Origin: Arenibacter sp. F26102
Lineage (GTDB): Bacteria; Bacteroidota; Bacteroidia; Flavobacteriales; Flavobacteriaceae
Length of the DNA: 64,000 nt
NCBI RefSeq assembly: GCF_023015865.1
Contig: NZ_JALKBC010000009.1
Coordinates: 124,001-188,000 of the forward strand
Direction of reading: 5' to 3'
Position 1 is the first letter of the stretch, and the number at the start of each line of letters is the position of its first letter. Made by a program: the position numbers and the translations under genes. The notes below the pieces were generated by a model, which had not been told where the DNA came from, ran no database searches, and saw nothing but the letters and a program-made list of their open reading frames with translations. Positions 29,155 through 37,706 of this stretch are shown here, piece by piece.

Positions 29155-29841
29155 ATGAAAAAGAGACTTAAAGAGGAATTGAGAAAATTATCAACAGAAA
29201 TAATAACCTCGAGAAATTTAAACGATTTCTCGGCCTTATATGAAACTGCCAGGGAGTTATATGAAAAGTTGGCAGTTCTTAAATATATTGAAGAGAAATT
29301 AAACGAGGTAGAGATTGATGTTTCCAAGAATGCCATTGCCGCCAAATTTGAAACCATGGCGAATTCGGTTTTAAATGCAAATTCATCTGTACCGGAAAGT
29401 AACCCACACAAAGAGGATATTATTATTCCCGGTATCGATACCATTAAGGACATGATATCCGAAATGCCCGGTGCCACGACCATAGACGAGGTTTTGTCAC
29501 AATTTACCAACAAGCCGGATTTGATAAAGAACGATAAGGACTTATTTATGCCCAAAGAAGTGAAAACCGTAAAAGCTGGTGGAACGGCCCAATCGGTGGA
29601 ACACGGTTCTCAAAAAGTGCTAAAAGTGGATTTAAACGATCGCTTGGCATTTGTAAAGCATCTCTTCAATAATAATATGGAAGATTATAACAGGGTATTG
29701 TCCCAATTAAGTACTATTGACAGTGAAGAACGTTCTGTTTCATTTATTACTAACATGGTAAAGCCGGACTACAACCATTGGGAAGGCAAGGAAGAGTACG
29801 AACAGCGTTTTATGAATGTAATTGCCCGCAAATTTTCGTAA
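29155..29841 (+). CDS. conserved-looking hypothetical protein with N-terminal coiled coil
   Basis: The 228-aa protein begins with a charged helical region (MKKRLKEELRKLSTEI... to about 60), has a variable middle rich in Pro and Asp, and ends with a compact domain: DLNDRLAFVKHLFNNNMEDYNRVLSQLSTIDSEERSVSFITNMVKPDYNHWEGKEEYEQRFMNVIARKF. Similar proteins accompany tdk and rsmI in flavobacteria, to my recollection. There is no signal peptide or catalytic motif. The C-terminal part looks like the conserved core; function is unknown. Confidence 0.85.
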   Translation: MKKRLKEELRKLSTEIITSRNLNDFSALYETARELYEKLAVLKYIEEKLNEVEIDVSKNAIAAKFETMANSVLNANSSVPESNPHKEDIIIPGIDTIKDMISEMPGATTIDEVLSQFTNKPDLIKNDKDLFMPKEVKTVKAGGTAQSVEHGSQKVLKVDLNDRLAFVKHLFNNNMEDYNRVLSQLSTIDSEERSVSFITNMVKPDYNHWEGKEEYEQRFMNVIARKFS

Positions 29842-29944
29842 ATCGGTATATCTTGTCGCTTACAGAATTATGGAGCAATGATTTTCATTATTTTTGCCAC
29901 TTCTTGCCTGCAATTTCAAAAAAAGTGGGTGTTTAATACAATTG

Positions 29945-30616
29945 ATGGGGAAATTATATATAGTACCTACTCCAATAGGTAATTTAGAAGATATTACGTT
30001 ACGCGCTATCAGGGTGCTCAAGGAAGTAGACCTAATTTTGGCAGAGGATACCCGAACAAGTGGCAAATTATTGCATCATTACAATATAGAAACCCCAATG
30101 CAAAGTCACCATATGCACAATGAGCATAAGACGGTAGAGGGTATTGTAAGACGATTGCAAGCTGGGGAGGTCATTGCATTGATATCGGATGCCGGAACCC
30201 CGGCCATATCCGACCCTGGTTTTTTGCTTACCCGTGCCTGTGTGGAAAACAACATTGAGGTAGACTGCCTGCCCGGGGCAACTGCATTTGTCCCTGCATT
30301 GGTAAATAGTGGTCTACCCAACGATAAATTTGTTTTTGAAGGGTTCTTGCCCGTAAAAAAAGGAAGGCAAACTAGACTGACTTTATTGGCCGAGGAACCC
30401 AGGACGATCATAATCTACGAATCCCCACATAAGTTGGTTAAGACCTTGTCCCATTTTGAGACTTATTTTGGATCTGATAGGTTGGTTTCGGTTTCACGGG
30501 AGTTGTCAAAAATGTATGAGGAAACTATAAGGGGCACGGTAAAAGAGGTCTTGCGGCATTATACTGATAATCCGCCCAAGGGTGAGATCGTTATTGTGGT
30601 GTCTGGTAAAAAGTAA
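29945..30616 (+). CDS. rsmI: 16S rRNA (cytidine(1402)-2'-O)-methyltransferase
   Basis: The 223-aa protein starts MGKLYIVPTPIGNLEDITLRAI, the standard RsmI start, which rules out the extension to 29894. It also has AEDTRTSGKLL, ISDAGTPAISDPG and PSGxx-like GATAFVPALVNSGLP. It methylates C1402 in the decoding centre of 16S rRNA. Its TAA shares its last A with the ATG of the next gene. Confidence 0.95.
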   Translation: MGKLYIVPTPIGNLEDITLRAIRVLKEVDLILAEDTRTSGKLLHHYNIETPMQSHHMHNEHKTVEGIVRRLQAGEVIALISDAGTPAISDPGFLLTRACVENNIEVDCLPGATAFVPALVNSGLPNDKFVFEGFLPVKKGRQTRLTLLAEEPRTIIIYESPHKLVKTLSHFETYFGSDRLVSVSRELSKMYEETIRGTVKEVLRHYTDNPPKGEIVIVVSGKK

Positions 30617-31194
30617 TGGAACGATTTTTATCGGAAATAAGAAGTTGCCAAGTATGTAAGGCTTATTTGCCCTTGGGCCCTAGACCCATAGTAGCCGCAC
30701 ACCCCAAGGCCAGGATTATCATTATTGGCCAGGCTCCCGGAACCAAGGTACACGAAACTGGAATTCCTTGGGATGATCTCAGCGGTAGGCAGTTGAGAAA
30801 ATGGCTCAATATTTCAGATCCCGATTTTTATGATGAAAGTAAAGTAGCACTGATGCCAATGGGCTTTTGCTATCCTGGTAGGGGTAAGGGGGGAGACTTG
30901 CCTCCGAGACCGGAATGCGCCCCTTTGTGGCACAATGGATTGCTGGAAAAGATGACTCACTTGGAATTGATTATTCTAATTGGCAACTATGCCCAGAATT
31001 ATTACTTAGGTAAGAGCGCAAAAAGAACCTTGACCGAAACGGTGAAGTGCTATCGGGAGTTTCTACCCAAATATATTCCTCTGCCCCATCCCTCTCCCAG
31101 AAATAGGTTTTGGCAGACAAAAAATCCTTGGTTTCAAACTGAGGTGGTACCGGTATTACAGGATAGGGTTGCCCAGATACTTCAAAATTGGTGA
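30616..31194 (+). CDS. uracil-DNA glycosylase family protein
   Basis: The 192-aa protein has the family motif A variant IIGQAPGTKVHETGIPWDD at about 36-54 and motif B PLPHPSPRNRFW near residue 155. A Cys pair sits in RSCQVCKAYLP at the N-terminus. It resembles the family-4-like/UDG-superfamily proteins acting on uracil in DNA. It overlaps rsmI by one base. Substrate range is not provable here. Confidence 0.85.
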   Translation: MERFLSEIRSCQVCKAYLPLGPRPIVAAHPKARIIIIGQAPGTKVHETGIPWDDLSGRQLRKWLNISDPDFYDESKVALMPMGFCYPGRGKGGDLPPRPECAPLWHNGLLEKMTHLELIILIGNYAQNYYLGKSAKRTLTETVKCYREFLPKYIPLPHPSPRNRFWQTKNPWFQTEVVPVLQDRVAQILQNW

Positions 31195-31329
31195 TCCCAG
31201 ATAATTTATTATTTTAATTACATCCCTACAAAAGGTTCAGTACCCCGTAACAAAAGTATTTCAACCTATAATTGGGAAGTTTGTCTAAAACCTTTTTTAC
31301 GCCACTGCCTTTAAGTTACTTTTGGAGGA

Positions 31330-31400
31330 CCATAGCATAAGTAGGTTAAGTTCATGGTAAGATTTGGGGAAAAAAGGCGGAGCTTAGCTTCGCCTTTTTT
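31330..31400 (+). ncRNA. candidate small RNA, copy 1
   Basis: The 39-nt core (31330-31368) begins CCATAGCATAAGTAGGTTAA and continues to GATTTGGG; its CCAT and ATGG ends can pair around a 20-nt loop. A terminator follows: AAGGCGGAGC (31374-31383) pairs with GCTTCGCCTT (31387-31396), then T to 31400. A TACTTTTG box (31317-31324) lies 5 nt upstream of the core, in the right place for a minus-7 element. It could instead be part of the 3' end of the upstream mRNA. Confidence 0.6.
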
Positions 31401-31534
31401 ATTGCTGAAAATCAGTATTTTAACCAATATTTTGTCACTTTTAACGATAATAGTTGATCATCAATGAAAATAATTATGGATAAAAGGTCATAATTATTTT
31501 TGTTATTTCTCACAATACCAGTATTTTAGTATCG

Positions 31535-31606
31535 CCATAGCATAAGTAGGTTAAGTTTATGGTAAGATTTGGGACGAAAAGGGTGGAGGCTTCTCCACCC
31601 TTTTCT
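31535..31606 (+). ncRNA. candidate small RNA, copy 2
   Basis: The core 31535-31573 matches copy 1 at 38 of 39 positions; here CCATA and TATGG close the loop, a change that keeps pairing. The terminator at 31577-31604 is a perfect 12-bp stem (GGGTGGAG/CTCCACCC with flanking A/T) unrelated in sequence to that of copy 1. Upstream, TTTG (31498-31501) and TATTTTAG (31522-31529) are 20 nt apart, a near-consensus promoter. Confidence 0.62.
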
Positions 31607-31620
31607 ATTTATGAAAACAA

Positions 31621-31658
31621 AAAAGTCCGCTCATTAAAATTTTAATGAGCGGACTTTT
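31621..31658. terminator. 38-nt perfect palindrome, bidirectional terminator
   Basis: The arms AAAAGTCCGCTCATTAAAA and its exact complement meet without a spacer, so the hairpin has an AT loop with T runs on both strands. It would stop sodA transcripts on the minus strand and any read-through from small-RNA copy 2 on the plus strand. Confidence 0.85.
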
Positions 31659-31702
31659 AATTTTAGCGTGGATCGCCTAAGAAGGCAACCGAAAATTATC
31701 CG

Positions 31703-32311
31703 TTATTTATTAGCCTTAAAGGAAGCGGCTACTTTATCCCAATTGACTACATTAAAAAATGCATTGATGTAGTCTGGTCTTCTATTCTGATAATTTAGGT
31801 AATAGGCGTGTTCCCATACATCCAAGCCTAAAATTGGAAAACCTTCGCAGCCAGTTCCGGGCATAAGAGGGTTGTCCTGGTTTGGAGTGGAGCATATTTC
31901 CAGTTTTCCGCCTTTATGAACACATAACCAAGCCCATCCAGAGCCAAATCTTGTTGCCGCGGCTTTGGAAAAAGCATCCTTAAAAGATTCGAAAGAACCA
32001 AAAGTGGAATTTATAGCATCTGCAAGATCTCCGGAAGGTTGTCCGCCACCATTTGGGGACATTATCTCCCAAAATAAAGAGTGATTGTAGAAACCTCCTC
32101 CGTTGTTTCTTACAGCAGCATTGGACATGTCTAAATTGGTCAAAATATCCATAATGGATTTTTTTGCCAAATCCGTTCCCTCAATAGCGTTATTTAAATT
32201 GGTAGTGTACCCGTTGTGATGCTTGGTGTGATGTATTTCCATGGTTCTGGCATCAATATGTGGTTCCAAAGCGTCGTACGCATAAGGTAATTTAGGTAAT
32301 TCAAAAGCCAT
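31703..32311 (-). CDS. sodA: superoxide dismutase, Mn/Fe family
   Basis: The 202-aa enzyme has all four metal ligands: His in [10 protein letters not shown] (about 28), His in YNHSLFW (about 77), and Asp and His in [21 protein letters not shown]. Gly in [11 protein letters not shown] and Gln in TPNQDNPLM are the pair typical of manganese enzymes, so I favour MnSOD, though cambialistic activity is possible. No signal peptide is seen, so it is cytosolic. The palindromic terminator lies 45 nt beyond the stop. Confidence 0.95.
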   Translation of the reverse strand: MAFELPKLPYAYDALEPHIDARTMEIHHTKHHNGYTTNLNNAIEGTDLAKKSIMDILTNLDMSNAAVRNNGGGFYNHSLFWEIMSPNGGGQPSGDLADAINSTFGSFESFKDAFSKAAATRFGSGWAWLCVHKGGKLEICSTPNQDNPLMPGTGCEGFPILGLDVWEHAYYLNYQNRRPDYINAFFNVVNWDKVAASFKANK

Positions 32312-32430
32312 AATGTTATAGTTTTTATGTTAAAAAATGTTGTTTCCCAAAATTACGGTTTTATGATAGAAATTCAACTAATAATTTGTTAAGAACTGTT
32401 TAATATTGCTTATTTTGCGACTAAAATAAC

Positions 32431-35400
32431 GTGCAGGACGCTCCTTACAAAATTTACAACGCCTCTGCTGGCTCTGGCAAGACCTACACCCTAGCAAAAG
32501 AGTATTTAAAAATAATCCTTTCCTCCGATTTTAATAAGAACTATCGCAGTATTTTGGCCATTACGTTTACCAACAAAGCTGTAAACGAAATGAAACAGCG
32601 AATTTTGGGCAGTCTTTTTAATTTTGGAAAACTGTCGGATAATTATGAAGTTCCTCCAATGCTGGCCGATATATCCCTGGAATTAGGGGTCGATATAGGT
32701 ACACTGCGTAATAGATCCAGGAAGGTGCTAAAGGAGATCCTTCACAATTATGCCTTTTTTGATGTTTCTACAATTGATAAATTCACCCATAGGCTAATTA
32801 GAACTTTTGCAAAAGATCTAAAACTTCCCCAAAATTTTGAGGTGGTCTTGGATACCAAATTATTGTTGGATGAGGCTATCGCCAAACTCATCAATAAGGC
32901 TGGTGCCAATGCTCAATTGACCAAGGTGTTGATTGATTTTGCTTTGGAAAAAATCGACAGTGATAAAAGTTGGGATATTGCTTTTGACCTACAAAAAATA
33001 GGCACGTTATTATTCAATGAAAATCAGACTCCACATTTAAAGAAACTGGAAGGAAAGAGTATAGAGGATTTTGTAGATTTAAAAAAGGAATTGGTACTGC
33101 AAATCCAGGCCCATGAAATGAAAATAATAGACTGGGCAAAGGAAACCCTAACTATAATTGAGGATAATAATCTGGAATTCAATAATTTTAAAGCAAGCTA
33201 TTTTCCAAAATTTATTGCTAAAATAGCTGATGGAGATTTGAATATAGATTTCAATTCCGGCTGGAAACAAAATTTTGAAAAAGACCCCTTATACGCCAAG
33301 GCCTGCCGCCAGGATATTAAAGATATACTGGACGGACTACATCCGAGATTTATAAGTCTGTTTAATGAAATAAAGGAAAACTCCATTGTTTTGTCCCTCC
33401 TCAAGAACGGCTATAACAACATTGTTCCACTAACGGTTCTTAGCGCTATACAAGGTGAAATTAAGAATCTGGAATTGGAGCGGGATCTGCTGCCCATATC
33501 GTCGTTCAATAGTATAATTTCCAAGGAAATTAAAGATCAACCAGCCCCTTTTATTTATGAACGTATTGGTGAAAAGTACCGTCATTATTTTGTGGATGAG
33601 TTCCAGGATACTTCCGAGATGCAATGGAACAATCTAATACCTTTGATCGGGAACGCATTGGAAAGTGTGGACGACCAAGGAAGAATAGGTTCATTGCTTT
33701 TGGTAGGCGATGCCAAACAGGCTATATACCGTTGGAGAGGCGGAAAGGCCGAACAGTTTTTAAATCTGATCAACCTAAAGGAAAATCCGTTTGTAATTCC
33801 ACCAACCACATCAAATCTTCCTGCCAATTACCGTAGTCATGAGGAAGTAATTAAATTTAATAACGATTTTTTCACGGTTACCAGTCCATTTTTGGAGAAC
33901 AGTGTTTATAATAAATTGTTCCTGGAGGGAAATAGTCAACACTACAATAGTAAGAAAGGTGGTTTGGTACAACTTTCATTTATTGATGTTGAGGAATCCA
34001 GTGATGAAGACGAGGAATACTGTAATTCGGTATTGAACACTTTGGAAGAAGCTCTAAAAAGGAACTATTCTCTTAGGGATATTTGTATCCTTACCCGCAA
34101 GAAAAAACACGGTATTTTATTGGCAGATTTCCTAATGCAAAATAATGTTCCTATTATTTCGTCTGAAACTCTGCTGTTAAACAGTAATCCCAAGGTAAGG
34201 TTCTTGGTTAATTTATTACATTTTAGTCTTCAGCCTAATGAGAAGGAGAGGTGTTATGAAATCCTTAGCTTTCTTTCCGAGGCCCAGGAAAAGAGACATC
34301 AATTTATAAATTCCAATATTAATAGGGTAGCCCAATTGCTCCAGGAGAACTACGGGTTTAATGTAAAAATGCTGGGACAGTCCTCCGTTTATGACGGTTT
34401 GGAATATGCTATTAAAAAATTTGGATTGGCAGACATTTCTGACGCCTATATAACGTATTTTTTGGATGTTGTTTTGGAAGTGGAACAAAAGGAAGGTGCC
34501 AATACCCAGGTTTTTTTGGCTCATTGGGAAAAGAAAAAGGAAAGCTTAAGTGTAACTGCACCGGAAAATGTTGATGCCGTTCAGATAATGACCGTACATA
34601 AATCCAAGGGTTTGGAATTTCCAATTGTAATCTTTCCTTTTGCCAATACCAATATATATGAAGAAAGGGATGCTAAATTATGGCTGCCTGTTAATCCTAT
34701 TGCCTTTAATGGTTTTGAAGAGATTCTTATCAATAAAAAGCAGGAGGTGATTAGCTATGGTGCAGAAGCGGAAGCACTTTATAATGAGGAACAGCATAAA
34801 TTGGAATTGGATGCCTTTAATTTATTGTACGTAGCCTTGACCAGGGCTATAAAGGGCCTATATGTGATCTCTAAAAAAGACCTAACACCAAAAGGTGAGC
34901 ACAAACCAAATTTATACTCCGGATTATTCATACACTATTTAAAGGAAAAGGGTTTTTGGGAGGAGACCAAGACTTGCTATCAATTCGGAAATCTTGAAAT
35001 TCAGGATGAACCGTCCCAGGGGGAACATCAGGAAAAGATATCCCATTTATACAGCTTTAAGGAGCGACCAGAGTTTCGGATTTTAACCAAGTCGGGCGCT
35101 CTATGGGATACCGAAAGGGGAACTGCCATTAGTAAAGGAAATTTATTGCATTTTATAATGGGGCTAATAGAGACCAATGAGGATATAGACCGTACTATAG
35201 ATGGGTTAATAAGAAATGGTGATCTTTCCCAAGAGGATAGCATGGGGATGGCTCAAAGGATAAAGGCCATTGTAGATCATCCAAAACTGGACAGCTACTA
35301 TGACAAAGGAAACCTTATAAAGAATGAACAGGACATCCTTACCAAAAACGGGAAGATACTTCGCCCCGATAGGATAGTTATAAAGGATAACAGGGCGACA

Positions 35401-35547
35401 ATAATAGATTATAAGACGGGTAAAAAGAATCCCGCCTACCACGAACAAATCTATTCCTATGCGGACGCCTTGGGAGCAATGGGATATGAAATTGAAAACA
35501 AAATCCTCATATATATCAATGAGGAAATTACGCTGGACTTTATCTAG
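32431..35547 (+). CDS. UvrD/AddA-like helicase-nuclease
   Basis: The 1038-aa protein has a UvrD-type motor: Walker A YNASAGSGKTYTL (about 9-21), ITFTNKAVNEMKQRIL, the Walker B region YFVDEFQDTSEMQW, LLVGDAKQAIYRWRGG and the motif V/VI segments TVHKSKGLEFPIVIFPF and LLYVALTRAIKGLYVI. The C-terminal part has a PD-(D/E)XK nuclease (GNLLHFIMG, DRIVIKDNRATIIDYKTGKK). With the AddB-like protein at 37.7 kb it should process double-strand ends for recombination. The start is a GTG: in-frame TAA at 32422-32424 forbids an upstream start, and the first ATG is too far inside. Confidence 0.92.
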   Translation: MQDAPYKIYNASAGSGKTYTLAKEYLKIILSSDFNKNYRSILAITFTNKAVNEMKQRILGSLFNFGKLSDNYEVPPMLADISLELGVDIGTLRNRSRKVLKEILHNYAFFDVSTIDKFTHRLIRTFAKDLKLPQNFEVVLDTKLLLDEAIAKLINKAGANAQLTKVLIDFALEKIDSDKSWDIAFDLQKIGTLLFNENQTPHLKKLEGKSIEDFVDLKKELVLQIQAHEMKIIDWAKETLTIIEDNNLEFNNFKASYFPKFIAKIADGDLNIDFNSGWKQNFEKDPLYAKACRQDIKDILDGLHPRFISLFNEIKENSIVLSLLKNGYNNIVPLTVLSAIQGEIKNLELERDLLPISSFNSIISKEIKDQPAPFIYERIGEKYRHYFVDEFQDTSEMQWNNLIPLIGNALESVDDQGRIGSLLLVGDAKQAIYRWRGGKAEQFLNLINLKENPFVIPPTTSNLPANYRSHEEVIKFNNDFFTVTSPFLENSVYNKLFLEGNSQHYNSKKGGLVQLSFIDVEESSDEDEEYCNSVLNTLEEALKRNYSLRDICILTRKKKHGILLADFLMQNNVPIISSETLLLNSNPKVRFLVNLLHFSLQPNEKERCYEILSFLSEAQEKRHQFINSNINRVAQLLQENYGFNVKMLGQSSVYDGLEYAIKKFGLADISDAYITYFLDVVLEVEQKEGANTQVFLAHWEKKKESLSVTAPENVDAVQIMTVHKSKGLEFPIVIFPFANTNIYEERDAKLWLPVNPIAFNGFEEILINKKQEVISYGAEAEALYNEEQHKLELDAFNLLYVALTRAIKGLYVISKKDLTPKGEHKPNLYSGLFIHYLKEKGFWEETKTCYQFGNLEIQDEPSQGEHQEKISHLYSFKERPEFRILTKSGALWDTERGTAISKGNLLHFIMGLIETNEDIDRTIDGLIRNGDLSQEDSMGMAQRIKAIVDHPKLDSYYDKGNLIKNEQDILTKNGKILRPDRIVIKDNRATIIDYKTGKKNPAYHEQIYSYADALGAMGYEIENKILIYINEEITLDFI

Positions 35548-35957
35548 TTGGTATTAAGGCTTTTACCTTACAAAGACGATGAAAAATTAACTTTGAAATG
35601 GGCTGGCAGCGATTTAATTGAATGTTTCACCCCCGTTTTTGGTCCTAAATCTTGCTGAACGATGCCTAAATAAGGAGGAAAATGACCAAAATAATGTCTG
35701 AAATTGCTATTTATGTAAGTGGATTATTGCTTTCTGTGAAACTTAAAGGAAACCTTATAACAGGGCTTGGACCAAAGGTATGGAACACGTGGGTGGTTAA
35801 ATAACTGTTTTACCATGGTAGGCACTGCATTAAATATCGATTAAATGCGTCTTTTTTCGCATGAAATACGTTAAAAAAATTAAGAAAATGATTTTGTTAA
35901 TAATTTTTAACAACTTACATTTGCAGCTAATAAACACTTAAACTTAAAAAATTAAAC
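35548..35957. other. intergenic region before ompA
   Basis: This 410-nt spacer contains the ompA promoter (35892-35923). A 40-codon frame at 35682-35804 is preceded by AGGAGGAAA, but its product shows no recognisable feature and I do not call it. The rest shows nothing. Confidence 0.5.
35892..35923 (+). promoter_or_regulatory. ompA promoter
   Basis: TTTTG (35892-35896) is separated by exactly 19 nt from TACATTTG (35916-35923), a full match to the Bacteroidota consensus. The ATG follows 34 nt later, after an A-rich leader of the kind that supports strong translation in this phylum. Confidence 0.88.
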
Positions 35958-37328
35958 ATGAAACATCTTAGCAAATTATTGGTTGTTGCCTTACTTATTG
36001 TAGGTTTTAACAACGTACAAGCGCAAGACGAGAATAACCCTTGGCAAGTAAGTTTCGGAGCTAACGCAATTGACGTTTATCCTTCAGGAGATACTGACGC
36101 CTTAATGAACCATGGCTTTATGGCCGGAAATTTTGGGGACGAATTCTTTAATGCAACAGACCATTGGAACATCCTTCCATCTATTTCTTATGTTGCCGTA
36201 TCTAAGTATGTAGGTAGTGGCTTCTCAATTGGTGCAAGAGGTTCTTTGAACCGTATTGAAAAATTGGGAGATGTTAGTGTAGACGATTTGTCTCACTATG
36301 GTCTTGATGGTACAATCAAATATAATTTCTTAAAAAGTACAGTAATCGATCCATTCATCGAAATAGGTGGTGGTTATACTTGGATAGACGAAATTGGTGC
36401 CGGTACCGTTAATGGTGGTATTGGACTTAACCTTTGGTTTACTGAAAACATTGGTTTAACCTTACAAACGTCTTACAAGCATGCTTTTGAAGATTACTTA
36501 GCTAAGCATTTCCAACATATGGCCGGTATTGCTATCAAATTTGGTGGTACTGATACAGATGGTGACGGAATCTATGACAAAGATGATGCTTGTCCAGAAG
36601 TTGCTGGTCTTGAGATTTTCAACGGATGTCCAGATGCAGACGGTGATGGTATCGAGGATAGCAAAGATGCTTGTCCTAATGAGGCTGGTTCTAAAGAAAT
36701 GAACGGATGTCCAGATGCAGATGGTGATGGTGTTGCCGATAAAGATGATGCTTGTCCTAACGAAGCTGGTCTTGCTGCTTTAGCTGGTTGTCCAGATGCA
36801 GACGGTGACGGTATTGCTGATAAAGATGATGCTTGTCCTAACGAAGCTGGTCCTGCCGCTAACAAAGGATGTCCTTACCAAGATAAAGATGGTGACGGTG
36901 TATTGGATAAAGATGATAAATGTCCAGATGTTGCCGGAACTGTAGCTAACCAGGGTTGTCCTGAAGTTACTGAAGAGGTTCAGAAGCAATTGAACGAATA
37001 CGCTAGAACAATCTTGTTCGATACTGGTAAATCTTCTATCAAAGCAGAATCTACTTCTGTAATGGTTGATATTATTACCATCCTTAAAGAGTATCCTACT
37101 GCTAAATTTACTGTAGAAGGTCATACTGACAGTGTAGGTAGTAGTTCTTTGAACCAAAAATTATCAGAGTCAAGAGCGCTTTCAGTTAAAACGTTCCTAG
37201 TAGATAAAGGTATTGAGGAATTTAGATTATCTGCCATAGGTTACGGTGAGGATAAGCCAATTGCTACTAACAATACTAGTGCTGGTAGAAAGCAAAACAG
37301 AAGAGTTGAAATTAACTTGGTAAAGTAA
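35958..37328 (+). CDS. OmpA-family outer-membrane protein with thrombospondin type-3 repeats
   Basis: The 456-aa protein has a signal peptide ([23 protein letters not shown]), an eight-stranded-barrel-like N-terminal domain to about 190, then five calcium-binding type-3 repeats of the form DxDGDGxxDxxDxCP (about 196-330), and a C-terminal OmpA peptidoglycan-binding domain ([42 protein letters not shown]). It links outer membrane and cell wall. The consensus promoter, low use of rare codons and strong terminator fit a highly expressed structural protein. Confidence 0.95.
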   Translation: MKHLSKLLVVALLIVGFNNVQAQDENNPWQVSFGANAIDVYPSGDTDALMNHGFMAGNFGDEFFNATDHWNILPSISYVAVSKYVGSGFSIGARGSLNRIEKLGDVSVDDLSHYGLDGTIKYNFLKSTVIDPFIEIGGGYTWIDEIGAGTVNGGIGLNLWFTENIGLTLQTSYKHAFEDYLAKHFQHMAGIAIKFGGTDTDGDGIYDKDDACPEVAGLEIFNGCPDADGDGIEDSKDACPNEAGSKEMNGCPDADGDGVADKDDACPNEAGLAALAGCPDADGDGIADKDDACPNEAGPAANKGCPYQDKDGDGVLDKDDKCPDVAGTVANQGCPEVTEEVQKQLNEYARTILFDTGKSSIKAESTSVMVDIITILKEYPTAKFTVEGHTDSVGSSSLNQKLSESRALSVKTFLVDKGIEEFRLSAIGYGEDKPIATNNTSAGRKQNRRVEINLVK

Positions 37329-37355
37329 TTTACAAGTAGTTTTCAAACTATAAAT

Positions 37356-37387
37356 AAGAGCCCCGCTATTTAGCGGGGCTCTTTTTT
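37356..37387 (+). terminator. intrinsic terminator after ompA
   Basis: AAGAGCCCCGCT and AGCGGGGCTCTT form a perfect 12-bp stem with a 4-nt loop, followed by a T run to 37387, 27 nt after the stop. Confidence 0.95.
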
Positions 37388-37532
37388 GTTTTTAAATGAA
37401 CAGGGATAAATCTCTAAAATATAAGCCCGAACCAAAAATTATTATATTTTTCAGGATAGAACGGAGTGCATGCCTTCGTTCTGTTTTTTATAATTAAATT
37501 ACCCCGTATTTAGAGAATTTTAAATTTCTAAA

Positions 37533-37703
37533 ATGAATTTTGGGATTGAAGTTCCAGTGGATGTTTTGAAGAAATTATTATTAAGGAAACCGGTAGGTAT
37601 GGTGGAGGTAACTTCAGATGATTGTTGGGGGCAACACTTGATCGATGATTTGCAGATTGCTATTGGCAGGCAGGTTCCGACTTTAAAAGATATGATGATA
37701 TAG
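37533..37703 (+). CDS. small 56-aa protein upstream of the AddB-like gene
   Basis: ATG 37533 to TAG 37701-37703 encodes 56 residues: MNFGIEVPVDVLKKLLLRKP, then a segment with SDDCWGQHLIDDLQIAIGRQ, ending KDMMI. The AddB-like gene begins 3 nt later, so the two would be co-transcribed and possibly coupled. The composition is like a real cytosolic protein, but I recognise no family. An alternative view is a decayed 3' piece of an older gene. Confidence 0.4.
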   Translation: MNFGIEVPVDVLKKLLLRKPVGMVEVTSDDCWGQHLIDDLQIAIGRQVPTLKDMMI

Positions 37704-37706
37704 CCG

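Larger units (their letters stand above)
31195..31702. other. non-coding region with two repeated small-RNA-like units
   Basis: This 508-nt spacer has no protein gene that I trust. It holds two copies of a 39-nt element (31330-31368 and 31535-31573, one mismatch), each followed by a different terminator hairpin, and a 38-nt perfect palindrome at 31621-31658. These are listed separately. Confidence 0.7.

Noticed and set aside
31352-31470. ATGGTAAGATTTGGG at both small-RNA copies as the start of a small protein
   Set aside because: The frames diverge at once after five codons and run through the terminators, so protein conservation is not what is kept.
35682-35804. 40-codon frame with an AGGAGG-like leader before ompA
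   Set aside because: Shine-Dalgarno signals carry little weight in this phylum, and the product has no recognisable feature.
36540-36960. Short direct repeats of 60-70 nt
   Set aside because: They are codon-level repeats of the thrombospondin type-3 calcium motifs inside ompA, not a CRISPR or mobile array.
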